From the NCBI GenBank assembly GCA_021799555.1, contig JAJZAG010000058.1, positions 1 to 14,218 on the forward strand: a DNA stretch of 14,218 nucleotides, written 5' to 3'. The notes below the pieces were generated by a model. That model made no database searches and was not told the DNA's origin. It saw only the letters and a program-made list of their open reading frames with translations. Shown in pieces: positions 1 through 9,075 of the stretch (position 1 is its first letter; every line of letters starts with the position of its first letter). Position numbers and translations under genes: made by a program. Origin of the DNA: Deltaproteobacteria bacterium (GTDB lineage Bacteria > Desulfobacterota > Binatia > Binatales > Binataceae).

Positions 1-1248
1 GCCGCATCGAAGCCACGGCTCACCGCTCGTGAATCCGCCATGCATCGCCGCCGACCATTGCATCGGCGTGCGGCATCCGTCGCGTCCGACCGGATCGCGC
101 CACGCGTTCTTGGGAATCTCGACATTGGGCATTCCGAGTTCTTCGCCGTAATAAAGAAACGGCGTGCCGCGCAGCCCCAGCAGCATCACCGCCGCAAGCC
201 GTGCGCGCGCCGCGGACGATTCGCCGTCGGCGCAGCGCGTGATGTGGCGCGGGAAGTCGTGATTCGAGAGCGTGTATGTCGGCCACGAGCCGCGCGGGAA
301 CAAGCGCTCGACTTCGGCGACCTGGGCGCGAAAGTATGCCGCGCTCCACGGGCAGAACAGAAACCGGAAGTTGAACGCCTGCTGCAATTCGCCGGGCCGC
401 AAATAGTCAGCCAGCGAGCGGTTGTCGCGCGGCCATACTTCTCCGACCATCACGCGATCGCTGCCGTACTCCTCGAGCACGCGGCGAAAGCCGCGCACGA
501 TCTCATGCACCTCCGGCTGATCGACGTCGTACAGATGTTGCTGCTTGAGCGCGACATCGACCATCGCGCCCGGCTCGAGTCTGGCCAAGGGAGGATTGTC
601 ACGCAATTGCGCGTCCTTGATTAGCCCGTGGATGACATCGACGCGAAACCCGTCAGCGCCCCGGTCGAGCCAGAAGCGCATCACATCGTGCATTGCGGCG
701 ATCACTTCGGGATTGCGGTAATTCAAATCCGGCTGCGATTCGAGGAACAGATGCAGGTACCACGCGCCGGTCGCTTCATCGTATTTCCACGCCGGCCCGC
801 CGAAGATGCTGACCCAGTTATTGGGCGGACGATCCGGCGGACCGGTGCGCCAGATGTACCAGTCGCGCTTTGGATTGGTTCGCGAGGCACGTGATTCGCG
901 GAACCATCGATGCTGATCCGAGGTGTGATTGGGCACCAGGTCAAGGATGATCCGGATGTCGCGCTGGTGCGCCGCGTCGATCAGCCGATTGAATGCCGCA
1001 AGGTCGCCGAGCTCCGGATGCACATCGCAGTAGTCGCTTACGTCATAGCCCCAGTCCTTCAGCGGCGACGGATTAATCGGGCTCAGCCAGAGTGCGTCGA
1101 TCCCGAGCGAGCGCGCGGTGCGGTCATTGAGATAATCGAGATGCGCGGTAATTCCGTCCAGGTCGCCGATTCCGTCGCCGTTCGAGTCGGCGAAGCTGCG
1201 CGGGTAAATCTGATAGAAAACCGCCCGCCGCCACCACTGCGATGCCAT
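1..1248 (-). CDS. GH13 alpha-glucosidase (oligo-1,6-glucosidase type), C-terminus cut by window edge
   Basis: Retaining glycoside hydrolase of the alpha-amylase family that should release glucose from short alpha-glucosides. Reading the minus strand from ATG 1248 gives 416 residues open to the window edge; family members run to roughly 530-560, so the C-terminal part is missing. The start region has WWRRAVFYQIYPRSF followed by DSNGDGIGDL, a Ca-site-like loop typical of the oligo-1,6-glucosidase branch. Conserved regions are DLVPNH (103-108), GFRVDV with nucleophile D204, VGE with acid/base E270, and SNHD with D331, followed by GTPFLYYGEELG and RTPMQW. All three catalytic acids are present. 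GGAGG at 1257-1261 lies 8 bases before the ATG and fixes the start. No signal peptide is seen, so it is probably cytosolic. It is divergent from the MFS gene; a shared promoter region of about 110 bases is possible. The exact substrate (isomaltose, maltose, trehalose or sucrose) cannot be told from sequence. Confidence 0.93.
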   Translation of the reverse strand, partial: MASQWWRRAVFYQIYPRSFADSNGDGIGDLDGITAHLDYLNDRTARSLGIDALWLSPINPSPLKDWGYDVSDYCDVHPELGDLAAFNRLIDAAHQRDIRIILDLVPNHTSDQHRWFRESRASRTNPKRDWYIWRTGPPDRPPNNWVSIFGGPAWKYDEATGAWYLHLFLESQPDLNYRNPEVIAAMHDVMRFWLDRGADGFRVDVIHGLIKDAQLRDNPPLARLEPGAMVDVALKQQHLYDVDQPEVHEIVRGFRRVLEEYGSDRVMVGEVWPRDNRSLADYLRPGELQQAFNFRFLFCPWSAAYFRAQVAEVERLFPRGSWPTYTLSNHDFPRHITRCADGESSAARARLAAVMLLGLRGTPFLYYGEELGMPNVEIPKNAWRDPVGRDGCRTPMQWSAAMHGGFTSGEPWLRCG

Positions 1249-1361
1249 CGTGAAGTCCTCCGTATCCGCCGACGCGAACATCAAGGATTGCGGGATTTCC
1301 GTACAGCGCCGTCGCGGCGAAGTGCAAAACATCATGGACCCTCGCTGGCGTCGAGGCTAGC

Positions 1362-2678
1362 GTGAATGATCGGCACCGGCGATTCACGATGAACGATAAG
1401 GACATAACCCTGCATACGCGGGCCGACGCGCGATCGCGCTCGCCGTCGGCGCTCAGCCTGCGCGCGCTCGATCTGGTTAATTTTTTCCAGGCCGATGCCT
1501 CGACCGGTATCGGTCCGTACCTCGCCATCTTTCTGATGACGAGCCGGCACTGGACGCTCGGGCGGATTGGAATCGCGATGGGAGCGCAAGGATTTGCAAC
1601 CGTAATTGCGCAAGCTCCGATGGGCGCGCTGGTCGATGCGACGCGGCGCAAGCGCGCGTTGATGGTGGCGGCATCGGCGGCGATCGCGCTGGGATGCGTC
1701 GCGATCGCGATGCGGGGGTCGTTCGCGACGGTCATTGCTGCGCAAATCTGGATAGGAATCGCCGCGGTCGCTTTCGGCCCGGCGATTGCGGCGGCGAGTC
1801 TGGGTCTGGTTGGCCACGCGCGTTTTTCCCGCCGGATGGGCCGCAATGAATCCTGCAATCACGGCGGCAACGTCTTCGGCGCGGTGGCCGCGGGAATCAT
1901 GGGCAGGTTCATTTCCTACTCCGCGATCTTTTACACCTCGGCGGTAATGAGCATTGCGACGATCGCGTCGGTGCTTTCAATCCGCGAGCACGAGATCGAT
2001 CATTTGGCCGCGCGCGCGGCGATGCCCGAAGACGGTGGCCCTGCGCATCTTTCAGGATGGCGCGAGCTGATCGTCAACCGAAGCCTCGCCATCTTCGCGC
2101 TGGCGGTTATCCTGTTCCACTTCTCGAACGCCGCGATGCTCCCGCTGGTCGGAGAACTGCTCTCCTCGGCCGGGCACGCGAGCCCGGCGCTCGATATGTC
2201 GGCGTGTATCGTGATCGCGCAGATTGTGATGATCCCGATGGCGGCGTTTGCGGGACGATACTGCGAGCTCTGGGGGCGCAAGCCTGTCCTTATGATCGCC
2301 TTCGCCGCGTTGCCCGTGCGCGCGATCCTGTACACGCTCACGCGCGACTCCTATCTGCTGGTCGCGGTCCAGGCGCTCGACGGGGTGGGCGCCGGCATAT
2401 TCGGCGTCGCGTGGATTATTGTCGTTGCAGATCTCGCGGAAGGGACCGGCCGTTTCAATTTGATCGCGGGCGCGATCTCGACCGGCGTTGCCGCCGGCGC
2501 CTCGTTAAGCAATATGATGACTGGATTCGTAGTGCAGCGCGCGGGTTTCAACACTGGCTTCCTGGTGTTGGGAGTGATCGCGCTCCTGGCGCTGGCGGTA
2601 CTGGCGTTCGCGATGCCGGAAACAAAAGTCGCCGGCGCGATGCATGCCGCCGCTATTCGCCGAAACCCAGGTCCCTAA
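1362..2678 (+). CDS. Major facilitator superfamily transporter
   Basis: Inner-membrane secondary transporter of 438 residues with about 12 hydrophobic segments, the usual MFS size. The first-half motif A is visible at residues 88-98 (GALVDATRRKR), and a weaker second-half copy is GRYCELWGRKP near residue 300. The N-terminal segment FFQADASTGIGPYLAIFL resembles the first helix of drug/metabolite-type MFS proteins. The substrate is not recognisable. The chosen start is GTG 1362, preceded by GAGG at 1353-1356; ATG 1389 (residue 10) is an alternative with a weaker ribosome site. It is divergent from the alpha-glucosidase, which hints at sugar transport, but no sugar-porter signature is seen, so that link is inference. 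Its last 26 bases overlap the convergent DUF2007 gene. Confidence 0.9.
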   Translation: MNDRHRRFTMNDKDITLHTRADARSRSPSALSLRALDLVNFFQADASTGIGPYLAIFLMTSRHWTLGRIGIAMGAQGFATVIAQAPMGALVDATRRKRALMVAASAAIALGCVAIAMRGSFATVIAAQIWIGIAAVAFGPAIAAASLGLVGHARFSRRMGRNESCNHGGNVFGAVAAGIMGRFISYSAIFYTSAVMSIATIASVLSIREHEIDHLAARAAMPEDGGPAHLSGWRELIVNRSLAIFALAVILFHFSNAAMLPLVGELLSSAGHASPALDMSACIVIAQIVMIPMAAFAGRYCELWGRKPVLMIAFAALPVRAILYTLTRDSYLLVAVQALDGVGAGIFGVAWIIVVADLAEGTGRFNLIAGAISTGVAAGASLSNMMTGFVVQRAGFNTGFLVLGVIALLALAVLAFAMPETKVAGAMHAAAIRRNPGP

Positions 2679-2895
2679 GGCTCTGGTGGGCGGCCTTGGC
2701 GCGGTCGCGATGCACCATCAGGCGCGCAACGATCGCGGCGGTCGAGCCGAGCATCCGCGAACCTTCGGCATCGAACACCCAGCACTCGAAGCCAGCCTCG
2801 GAGAGCAGGTCGCGCGCCATCTGCACCTGGGTCGCGTCGAGACTCGAGAAAACTTCTTCGAGTTCGTCGGGTGCAAAGTCCTGCTGTTCAGCCAT
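2653..2895 (-). CDS. DUF2007-type small protein (putative signal-transducing protein)
   Basis: An 80-residue protein matching the DUF2007 pattern. An acidic N-terminus (MAEQQDFAPDELEEVF) is followed by a ferredoxin-like half-domain: ARDLLSEAGFECWVFDAEG (about 28-46), then RMLGS, ARLMVHRDRAKAAHQSL and LGFGE. Family members sense or bind something unknown and are often annotated as putative signal-transducing proteins; no enzymatic residues are known. ATG 2895 has GAGG 9 bases upstream. It lies 46 bases downstream of the DedA gene on the same strand and is probably co-transcribed with it. The 3' end overlaps the convergent MFS coding region by 26 bases, so no separate terminator fits between the two. 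The family call rests on recalled consensus (moderately strong); the function is unknown. Confidence 0.8.
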   Translation of the reverse strand: MAEQQDFAPDELEEVFSSLDATQVQMARDLLSEAGFECWVFDAEGSRMLGSTAAIVARLMVHRDRAKAAHQSLRDLGFGE

Positions 2896-2941
2896 CGCGC
2901 ATTACCTCGATATTTCCAGGTTGGATTGAGAGAGGCCCGGC

Positions 2942-3586
2942 TCACTCGCCGGACGTGCTACCCTGCGGAGCAGCCATGACGCCCCTAACTCGATTGTAGA
3001 TGATTACCGCGGTGCCCGCGACGATCAAAAACGCGATCACGCCGTCGAAGCGATGAAACCACGGCGCGAGATTTTCCCAATGTTGTCCGAGCTTCATCCC
3101 CGCGTACGCGAGGATGATGCACCACAGGTACGATCCCGCAATCGTGTAAATCGTAAATGGCAATAACCGCATCCGCGCGACCCCGGCCGGCAATGCGATA
3201 AAGGTTCGAACCACCGGCAGCAGCCGGCTGATGAACACCGCTGGCGATCCCCACCGCATGAAGAACCGGTCGGCGAGCTCGATTTCGTGCGGCGCGATCA
3301 ACACATAGCGTCCGTACTTGAGCAGAAACCATCGCCCGCCACTGGCACCAACGTAGTACGCGGCGTACGAGCCAACCAGGCATCCGAGCGCTCCAGCGAT
3401 CGCGACAGCTTGTAAACTGAAGCGTCCGGCATAAACCAGGTAGCCTGAAAACGGCATGATTACTTCGGAGGGCAGGGGGATACAGGCGCTTTCGAGCGCC
3501 ATCATCAGGATCACGCCGCCGTAGCCAAGCGCCGAGATAGTGGCGATTACGAGCGTCGAAGCGCCGGCGAAGAGTTTGTCGATCAT
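2942..3586 (-). CDS. DedA family integral membrane protein
   Basis: A 214-residue inner-membrane protein of the DedA/SNARE-associated (VTT) family, whose members are proposed proton-linked lipid flippases or transporters needed for envelope homeostasis. The core DedA signature is at residues 118-139: FISRLLP, then VVRTF, then LPAGVARM, with the two conserved arginines R121 and R127. An N-terminal re-entrant-like stretch carries acidic residues E32 and E41 (LES...PSEVIMPFSGYL), in the zone where YqjA/YghB carry functional acidic residues. Further hydrophobic helices are near 145-165 and 183-200. The open frame extends upstream to 3688, but that extension is basic and polar with no family similarity. 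ATG 3586 places MIDKLF at the N-terminus and has AAGG about 11 bases upstream. The downstream partner is DUF2007. Confidence 0.9.
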   Translation of the reverse strand: MIDKLFAGASTLVIATISALGYGGVILMMALESACIPLPSEVIMPFSGYLVYAGRFSLQAVAIAGALGCLVGSYAAYYVGASGGRWFLLKYGRYVLIAPHEIELADRFFMRWGSPAVFISRLLPVVRTFIALPAGVARMRLLPFTIYTIAGSYLWCIILAYAGMKLGQHWENLAPWFHRFDGVIAFLIVAGTAVIIYNRVRGVMAAPQGSTSGE

Positions 3587-3877
3587 CTGGTCGGTTTCCT
3601 TAGCGAAGCGGCAGCGCGGTGGAAATTGCCGGGACCTTACCGGTCCGCTCCGGGTCAAGGTTCGAGGGTGCCATTTAGATTGTGGCAAAGCGAGCGAGGG
3701 ATGGTTGCCCGGCTGTGCGTATTTGTCGTAAACTCCCGATATCGATTACTGCATATATGTTGAACGAGGAGAGCCGTACAGTAATTTCGACAGCCGGGAA
3801 CCAGGGCGCATCCGTCCGTTCGCCAAGCCGCGCGCTGCCGAATTAACCCGTATCGCCACGCCGAAAAGGAAGAGGTC

Positions 3878-5209
<1,332 letters not shown>

Positions 5210-5305
5210 CCGGCAGAATGCTAATGGCAGTTGTCAGGCTCCGGCGTCTTACGAAGGGTCTCGAATTAAACTGCGTCCGAGGTGAATTATTGACAACTTA
5301 TATGT

Positions 5306-5318
5306 GGCGTGAAACGCC
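5306..5318 (+). other. Small hairpin downstream of citrate synthase
   Basis: GGCGT, loop GAA, ACGCC forms a 5-bp stem about 100 bases past the citrate synthase stop. It is short and followed by an A-rich rather than T-rich tract, so it is a poor intrinsic terminator on the plus strand. A TTGACA hexamer at 5290-5295 lies just before it, but no convincing -10 box follows at normal spacing. Confidence 0.25.
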
Positions 5319-5340
5319 TCACCTTGCTAAAAGAAATAAA

Positions 5341-5366
5341 GCGCGTCATTGGATGTATCGACGCGC
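5341..5366 (+). promoter_or_regulatory. Perfect 7-bp inverted repeat upstream of the PDZ gene
   Basis: GCGCGTC (5341-5347) and GACGCGC (5360-5366) are exact inverted copies separated by 12 bases. The repeat ends 34 bases before the PDZ-protein ATG, where an operator or leader hairpin could lie. A TTGACA at 5376-5381 follows but is too close to the ATG to serve with a normal -10 box. The regulatory role is inference. Confidence 0.35.
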
Positions 5367-5400
5367 GGCACCCAATTGACAGCTGGAAGTATCAATTTCT

Positions 5401-6588
5401 ATGGGTAAGCAAGGTGAGAGCAGTATTCGCTATTTGACGATCGGCGAATTGCTGATGCGAATCGATCACCTTCGCTCCGAGCGCGCGCACGCTCAAGCGC
5501 AAGTCGCTGATTCCGCGGATTATGTGGCTCAATTCGAGGCGTGGGCAGCCCAGGAGTCAGCGCACACCGGATGGAAGCAAACGGGCAACGATGCAGCCTC
5601 TGAGCGGACTGCTCATGAAGCACTCGGCCGGGATCGGTTTTCGGGCGAAGAATATGTTTGGATCGGTGACGACATGGCGGTGCATCTCGAACCGGCCGAT
5701 CCTGCCGAGCTAGACGCATCAGAGTTCAGCGAAGAAGCGGAGATCGCTGCCGATCCGGAAAACATTCGGATGCTGGATGCGTCGGCGATCGAGGATGAGA
5801 ATGCGGATGATCAGCCGTGGCGCGCTGCGCCGATAGGATTTCTCGCGAAGTGGGGCATCGAGCGTTACGCGCTCGCAGCGACGGCGTTGGGCATCGTGGC
5901 GCTGATAATCGCGGGCACTGCTCTGCACATGAGCCCGACCGGACAATCATCGAACAAAATCGCTTCCATTGCGGCGATGGCCGCGGGGCACAATCCATAC
6001 GATGAGACCCCGATGGACGAACGGGCCACGGCCGCCGCCGAGCCGGAGCCTCTCGAAGTGTCCGCCGTTGTCCGTCCGCGACCTTTGCTGACCCCAGATC
6101 AGCTTGACGAGCGGGTGCATCAGGCACTTGCCGACCAGGGTTTCTGGGATATCGGCGTATCAGCGGGAACTCGCGGCGACGTCTACTTGGCTGGCGATGT
6201 GTACAGCCTGGCCGAAGCTCGGTATGTAAAGGCCGTTGCGCGACACGCGGCTCGTGCAGCGCAGGTATATTTTCCGCATCCGCAAGTGGTTCCATCCGAA
6301 GGTCCGGCGTATTTTGGCGCGGTCGCGGCGTACGCGCCGTCGGTATGGGGAGCCGAAATCTCCGGCGTCGCGATTGGCTCGCCAGCCTATATGGCCGGTT
6401 TGCGTGTCGGCGACGTTATTCGAGGTTTCGATCACAAGACGATTGCAGATGCGAAGGATCTGAACCGCGCGATCGCGGAGCATCAACCGGGACAGCGAAT
6501 TCAAATACGAGTCTGGCGCGACAACGCCAACCAGTTCCTCACTGTGCGTCTCGCGACTCGTCCCACGACGGAAGTCGCGATGCGCTGA
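5401..6588 (+). CDS. Single-pass membrane protein with BON-like and C-terminal PDZ domains
   Basis: A 395-residue protein of unknown role. Residues 1-60 are polar and probably helical (IDHLRSERAHAQAQ...). Residues 75-140 are strongly acidic and look disordered. One hydrophobic helix at about 155-175 (RYALAATALGIVALIIAGTA) gives an expected N-in, C-out topology. Residues 228-292 resemble a BON-like alpha/beta module (LDERVHQALADQGF, VYLAGDVYSLAEA). A PDZ domain occupies about 304-387, with GVAIGSPAYMAGLRVGDVI followed by IRVWRD. No serine-protease triad or other enzyme domain is present, so this is a possible periplasmic adaptor or protease-regulating protein rather than a DegS/HtrA protease. 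ATG 5401 has only a weak GGAAG 11 bases upstream. It is likely a single-gene unit ending at the hairpin at 6614. The BON assignment is tentative; the PDZ assignment is firm. Confidence 0.85.
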   Translation: MGKQGESSIRYLTIGELLMRIDHLRSERAHAQAQVADSADYVAQFEAWAAQESAHTGWKQTGNDAASERTAHEALGRDRFSGEEYVWIGDDMAVHLEPADPAELDASEFSEEAEIAADPENIRMLDASAIEDENADDQPWRAAPIGFLAKWGIERYALAATALGIVALIIAGTALHMSPTGQSSNKIASIAAMAAGHNPYDETPMDERATAAAEPEPLEVSAVVRPRPLLTPDQLDERVHQALADQGFWDIGVSAGTRGDVYLAGDVYSLAEARYVKAVARHAARAAQVYFPHPQVVPSEGPAYFGAVAAYAPSVWGAEISGVAIGSPAYMAGLRVGDVIRGFDHKTIADAKDLNRAIAEHQPGQRIQIRVWRDNANQFLTVRLATRPTTEVAMR

Positions 6589-6613
6589 TTGCGCCGAACC
6601 GGACTCATCGATT

Positions 6614-6651
6614 AAAAGCCGCGCTGAAGCTCCCGCCACAGCGTGGCTTTT
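6614..6651. terminator. Bidirectional intrinsic terminator between convergent genes
   Basis: AAAAGCCGCGCTG (6614-6626) and CAGCGTGGCTTTT (6639-6651) pair over 13 positions with one G-T wobble around a 12-base loop. The A-run on the left arm and the T-run on the right give a U-tail in both directions. It sits 25 bases past the PDZ gene stop and 44 bases past the crotonase gene stop on the other strand, so it can end both transcripts. Confidence 0.82.
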
Positions 6652-6695
6652 GATATTACCACAACTTGGCGTCCTGCCCGACCGCCAATGAATCT

Positions 6696-7502
6696 CTACG
6701 CGCGTTCCTTGTAGTGCGGCTTACGCTTTTCCAGGAAGGCGCGGGCGCCTTCTTCGATATAGCCGGCGCGCACGCATAGTACCTGGCTGCGATCCTCGAC
6801 CGCGATTGCCTGCTCAAGGCTGCCGGCATCGATGCTTGCCCAAAGGCACTCCTTGGTCATCCGAAGCCCCAGCGGCGATGTCTCCGTCATCTCTAGCGCG
6901 AGCTTTGCCGCGGCCGCGTCAACCTCGGCGTCCGAGTGAAGTTCCGAAACCAGTCCAGTGGCAAGAGCGCGCTGTGCATTGATGAAGCGTCCGGTCATCA
7001 TCAGTTCGGCCGCGACTGCTGTTCCGACGGCACGTGGCAAATGGTAGCTGACGCCCATGTCGCAAGCGGACAGGCCGATCCGGATAAAAGCCGCATTGAA
7101 GCGCGCCGATTCGCCGGCTATTCGCACGTCGCAAGCGAGCGCGAGAGCAAACCCGCCGCCGGCCGCGGGCCCGCGAACGGCGGCAATAAATGGTTGCGGC
7201 GCTCGGCGCATCGCAACGACAAGGTCGCTCATGCGCCGTTGGGATTCGACCGTATCAGTGGTCGACGTGCCGAGCCCCGTGCCGCCGCGATTTTGCTCCT
7301 TAAGATCAAGCCCAGCGCAAAAGGCGCGCCCGGCTCCACGCAAAATCACCACTCGGGTCTTCGATTCGCCCGGCAACCGTTGCAGAAAGTCCTCAAGCTC
7401 GGCCACCATCTGGGCGCTTAGCGCGTTGAGGTTGTGGGGACGGTTGAGAGTCAGCGAGCAAACTGGTCCGTCGTTTTTAATCTCTATCGCTTGGTAAGCC
7501 AT
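6696..7502 (-). CDS. Crotonase-family protein (enoyl-CoA hydratase/isomerase-like)
   Basis: A 268-residue crotonase-fold enzyme acting on a CoA thioester. The CoA/oxyanion-hole strands are visible as RAFCAGLDLKEQ (59-70) and RGPAAGGGFALALACDVRI (110-128), and the C-terminal ARAFLEKRKPHYKE is typical. The two glutamates of classical enoyl-CoA hydratase (rat E144, E164) are replaced by A119 and F139. D148 in SACDMG sits where dienoyl-CoA isomerase keeps a catalytic Asp (rat D204). It is therefore unlikely to be an ordinary hydratase; an isomerase or another crotonase reaction is more probable. It resembles the actinobacterial EchA-type proteins with an FNAAFIRIGLS stretch. ATG 7502 has GGAG about 10 bases upstream. 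It stands alone on the minus strand, divergent from the helix-turn-helix gene. The substrate is unknown. Confidence 0.9.
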   Translation of the reverse strand: MAYQAIEIKNDGPVCSLTLNRPHNLNALSAQMVAELEDFLQRLPGESKTRVVILRGAGRAFCAGLDLKEQNRGGTGLGTSTTDTVESQRRMSDLVVAMRRAPQPFIAAVRGPAAGGGFALALACDVRIAGESARFNAAFIRIGLSACDMGVSYHLPRAVGTAVAAELMMTGRFINAQRALATGLVSELHSDAEVDAAAAKLALEMTETSPLGLRMTKECLWASIDAGSLEQAIAVEDRSQVLCVRAGYIEEGARAFLEKRKPHYKERA

Positions 7503-7641
7503 TTCAACTTTCTCCGTCGGCGAACTGCATAGCTGGGAACCGCTGAGTGGTGGCTACTCGTTATATGAGTAACGCGGGAACATTGCGCAATCTAGTTTCT
7601 TACTGCTCACCCGTACCTTTGACTGTGTCCCAAATTGTCTC

Positions 7642-7670
7642 TTGACATAACTCAGACCAGACCGGAATCT
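7642..7670 (+). promoter_or_regulatory. Possible sigma-70 promoter for the HTH gene
   Basis: A perfect TTGACA (7642-7647) is followed after 17 bases by GAATCT (7665-7670), a poor -10 match. The location, about 80 bases before the HTH start, is suitable. Confidence is low because the -10 box is weak and sigma preferences of this lineage are unknown. Confidence 0.3.
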
Positions 7671-7675
7671 GTGCC

Positions 7676-7703
7676 GCAGCCCCAGTTCATGGCTGGGCGC
7701 TGC
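7676..7703 (+). promoter_or_regulatory. Leader hairpin or operator upstream of the HTH gene
   Basis: GCAGCCCCAG (7676-7685) pairs with CTGGG (7693-7697) and GCTGC (7699-7703), giving a 10-bp stem with a one-base bulge (C7698) and a 7-base loop. It lies 47 bases before ATG 7751 and just downstream of the candidate promoter, so it would sit at the very 5' end of the transcript. It could be an RNA leader structure or a dyad bound by a regulator, possibly the HTH protein itself. The role is inference. Confidence 0.4.
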
Positions 7704-7750
7704 CCACGTAAGCTAAGGCCTTCAAGGTTAGGGCGCGAAAAGGAGACGTG

Positions 7751-7996
7751 ATGGCTGGAGATAGTGACATATTGACAATCGCTGAGCTGTCGCGGCATCT
7801 GCGGGTCCATCCGACCACTATTTATCGCTTGCTCCGTCAAGGGCGAATTCCGGGCTTCCGGGTCGGAAGTGCGTGGCGTTTCAATAAGAGCGCCATAGAA
7901 AAATGGGAGCATTCCCAAGGACCGATCATAGATATCGATACTTCGGCGCGCGCGCATCGCACCCGCGAGCCGAGGTCCGCACGCGGCAGAAAGTAG
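7751..7996 (+). CDS. Small helix-turn-helix DNA-binding protein (excisionase/HTH_17 type)
   Basis: An 81-residue protein consisting almost entirely of one winged helix-turn-helix of the MerR-like excisionase class: LTIAELSRHLRVHPTTIYRL (about 8-27), LRQGRIPGFRVGSAWRF, then NKSAIEKWE. These three blocks match the family's first helix, recognition helix plus wing, and closing helix. The tail after residue 60 is basic and probably disordered (HRTREPRSARGRK). The start is ATG 7751 with AAAAGGAG at 7738-7745; GTG 7748 is too close to that site. No integrase, tyrosine recombinase or phage gene is nearby, so a stand-alone transcription factor is likelier than a true excisionase. Its closest possible targets are its own leader dyad and the operon that begins at 8235. 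Confidence 0.87.
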   Translation: MAGDSDILTIAELSRHLRVHPTTIYRLLRQGRIPGFRVGSAWRFNKSAIEKWEHSQGPIIDIDTSARAHRTREPRSARGRK

Positions 7997-8167
7997 AGCG
8001 CAGACTTGCCGGTCGGCGCAAGAGCGCGCTGCAATTTCAGAAAGCGTGACTCCTCCCCGCGAGTGACCAACTCGTTCGACGCAATCTATGCGCCCACCAG
8101 TCGAGGGGCGGCGCTAAAATGAGGAATATGCTGCGGCGCTCAAGGCATGTTTCCTCTCGTCGTCCGT

Positions 8168-8197
8168 TTGACAAGTCCGCACCTAACCGAATACCTA
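8168..8197 (+). promoter_or_regulatory. Possible promoter for the hydrolase-thiolase operon
   Basis: TTGACA at 8168-8173 lies 61 bases before the hydrolase ATG. The region 16-18 bases further on (around ATACCTAAG) is AT-richer than its surroundings but matches a -10 box only poorly. The 238-base gap after the HTH gene is consistent with a separate promoter here. Confidence 0.3.
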
Positions 8198-8234
8198 AGC
8201 TTCAAAAGATTCTCACGCGGAGTGACACGCGGCG

Positions 8235-9050
8235 ATGCCGACCAAGTACACCGACGTAAAGGGCCACGCGACCTATTATTACTATCATGGCGCTACCACG
8301 CTGCCGGAGGTAGTTCCCGATTTCAGCCGCGGACGTGCGATCGTTCTCGTACATGGCGCCGGCGGCAACGCGCACGTATGGCATCGCCAAATCGCGGCGC
8401 TTGGCCAGAAACACAGCCCGATCGCCCTCGATCTCCCGGGCCATGGCCGCTCGGCGGGAGTTGAGGGTCTTGCGACTGTTCAGGATTACGCCGACTTTAT
8501 CGCCGCATTCATGGACGCGCTCAAACTACGGTCGGCGGTGATTTTCGGTCATTCGATGGGTGGCGCGATTGCAATGGATCTGGCGCTCCGGTATCCGGCG
8601 CGGGTGCAGGCTTTGATCCTTGCCGCAACAGCCGCGAAATTCAACGTTTCATCCGACTTGGTAGAGTCGCTGCGTGCGGTCATGATGGGTCGTGCGCCAC
8701 AGGCATTCACGACTGACAGCTACTCGCCCAAGACTGTAAAGGAAAACTTCGACGTGGTTCGCGAGGGTTGGATGGAGCAAATCCGTACCGACCCGCGGGT
8801 GCGTTACACCGACATCGTGGCGTGTACGAAGGTCGATTTGCGCGACGGGATCGTCAAGATAGATAAGCCCACGCTTGTGGTTGCAGGTGCGGACGATCAG
8901 GGCACTTCGCCCGCCGACGCCGAGATTATTCGAAGCAAAATTCGCGGTGCGAAGCTGGTGACGATCCCCGACTCGGGCCACGTGGTTTTGCATGAACGCC
9001 CCGCCGAGCTACAGGCGGCCGTCGATTCGTTCCTCGCCGAACTGAAGTAG
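8235..9050 (+). CDS. Alpha/beta-fold hydrolase
   Basis: A 271-residue soluble serine hydrolase. The oxyanion motif VHGAGGNAHVW is at 39-49, LDLPGHGRS at 65-73, the nucleophile elbow GHSMGG has S107, the acid is D221 in GADDQGTSP, and the base is H249 in DSGHVVLHERP. The triad is complete. A cap region spans about 135-195. The family includes esterases, lactonases, CoA thioesterases and C-C bond (meta-cleavage) hydrolases; sequence alone does not separate these. Its position as the first gene of a CoA-thioester gene cluster, 25 bases before the thiolase-like gene, makes a thioesterase or ring/side-chain cleavage role attractive, but that is inference. ATG 8235 has only a distant GGAG (12 bases upstream). 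No signal peptide is seen. Confidence 0.93.
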   Translation: MPTKYTDVKGHATYYYYHGATTLPEVVPDFSRGRAIVLVHGAGGNAHVWHRQIAALGQKHSPIALDLPGHGRSAGVEGLATVQDYADFIAAFMDALKLRSAVIFGHSMGGAIAMDLALRYPARVQALILAATAAKFNVSSDLVESLRAVMMGRAPQAFTTDSYSPKTVKENFDVVREGWMEQIRTDPRVRYTDIVACTKVDLRDGIVKIDKPTLVVAGADDQGTSPADAEIIRSKIRGAKLVTIPDSGHVVLHERPAELQAAVDSFLAELK

Positions 9051-9075
9051 GGGCCTCTCAACGAAGGATTTTGAC

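Noticed and set aside
1124..1858. Minus-strand frame of 244 codons across the glucosidase start and the MFS gene
   Set aside because: It overlaps two well-supported genes and has no recognisable domain.
2057..2929. 290-codon plus-strand frame overlapping the MFS gene and DUF2007
   Set aside because: The product is Arg-rich and low in hydrophobic order. The MFS frame explains the first part and DUF2007 on the minus strand explains the rest.
5376..5381. TTGACA as a -35 box for the PDZ gene
   Set aside because: A normally spaced -10 box would fall on the start codon, so it cannot drive this gene as a standard promoter.
8108..8140. GCGGCGCT direct repeat (8108-8115 and 8133-8140)
   Set aside because: Eight GC-rich bases repeated once are expected by chance at this composition.
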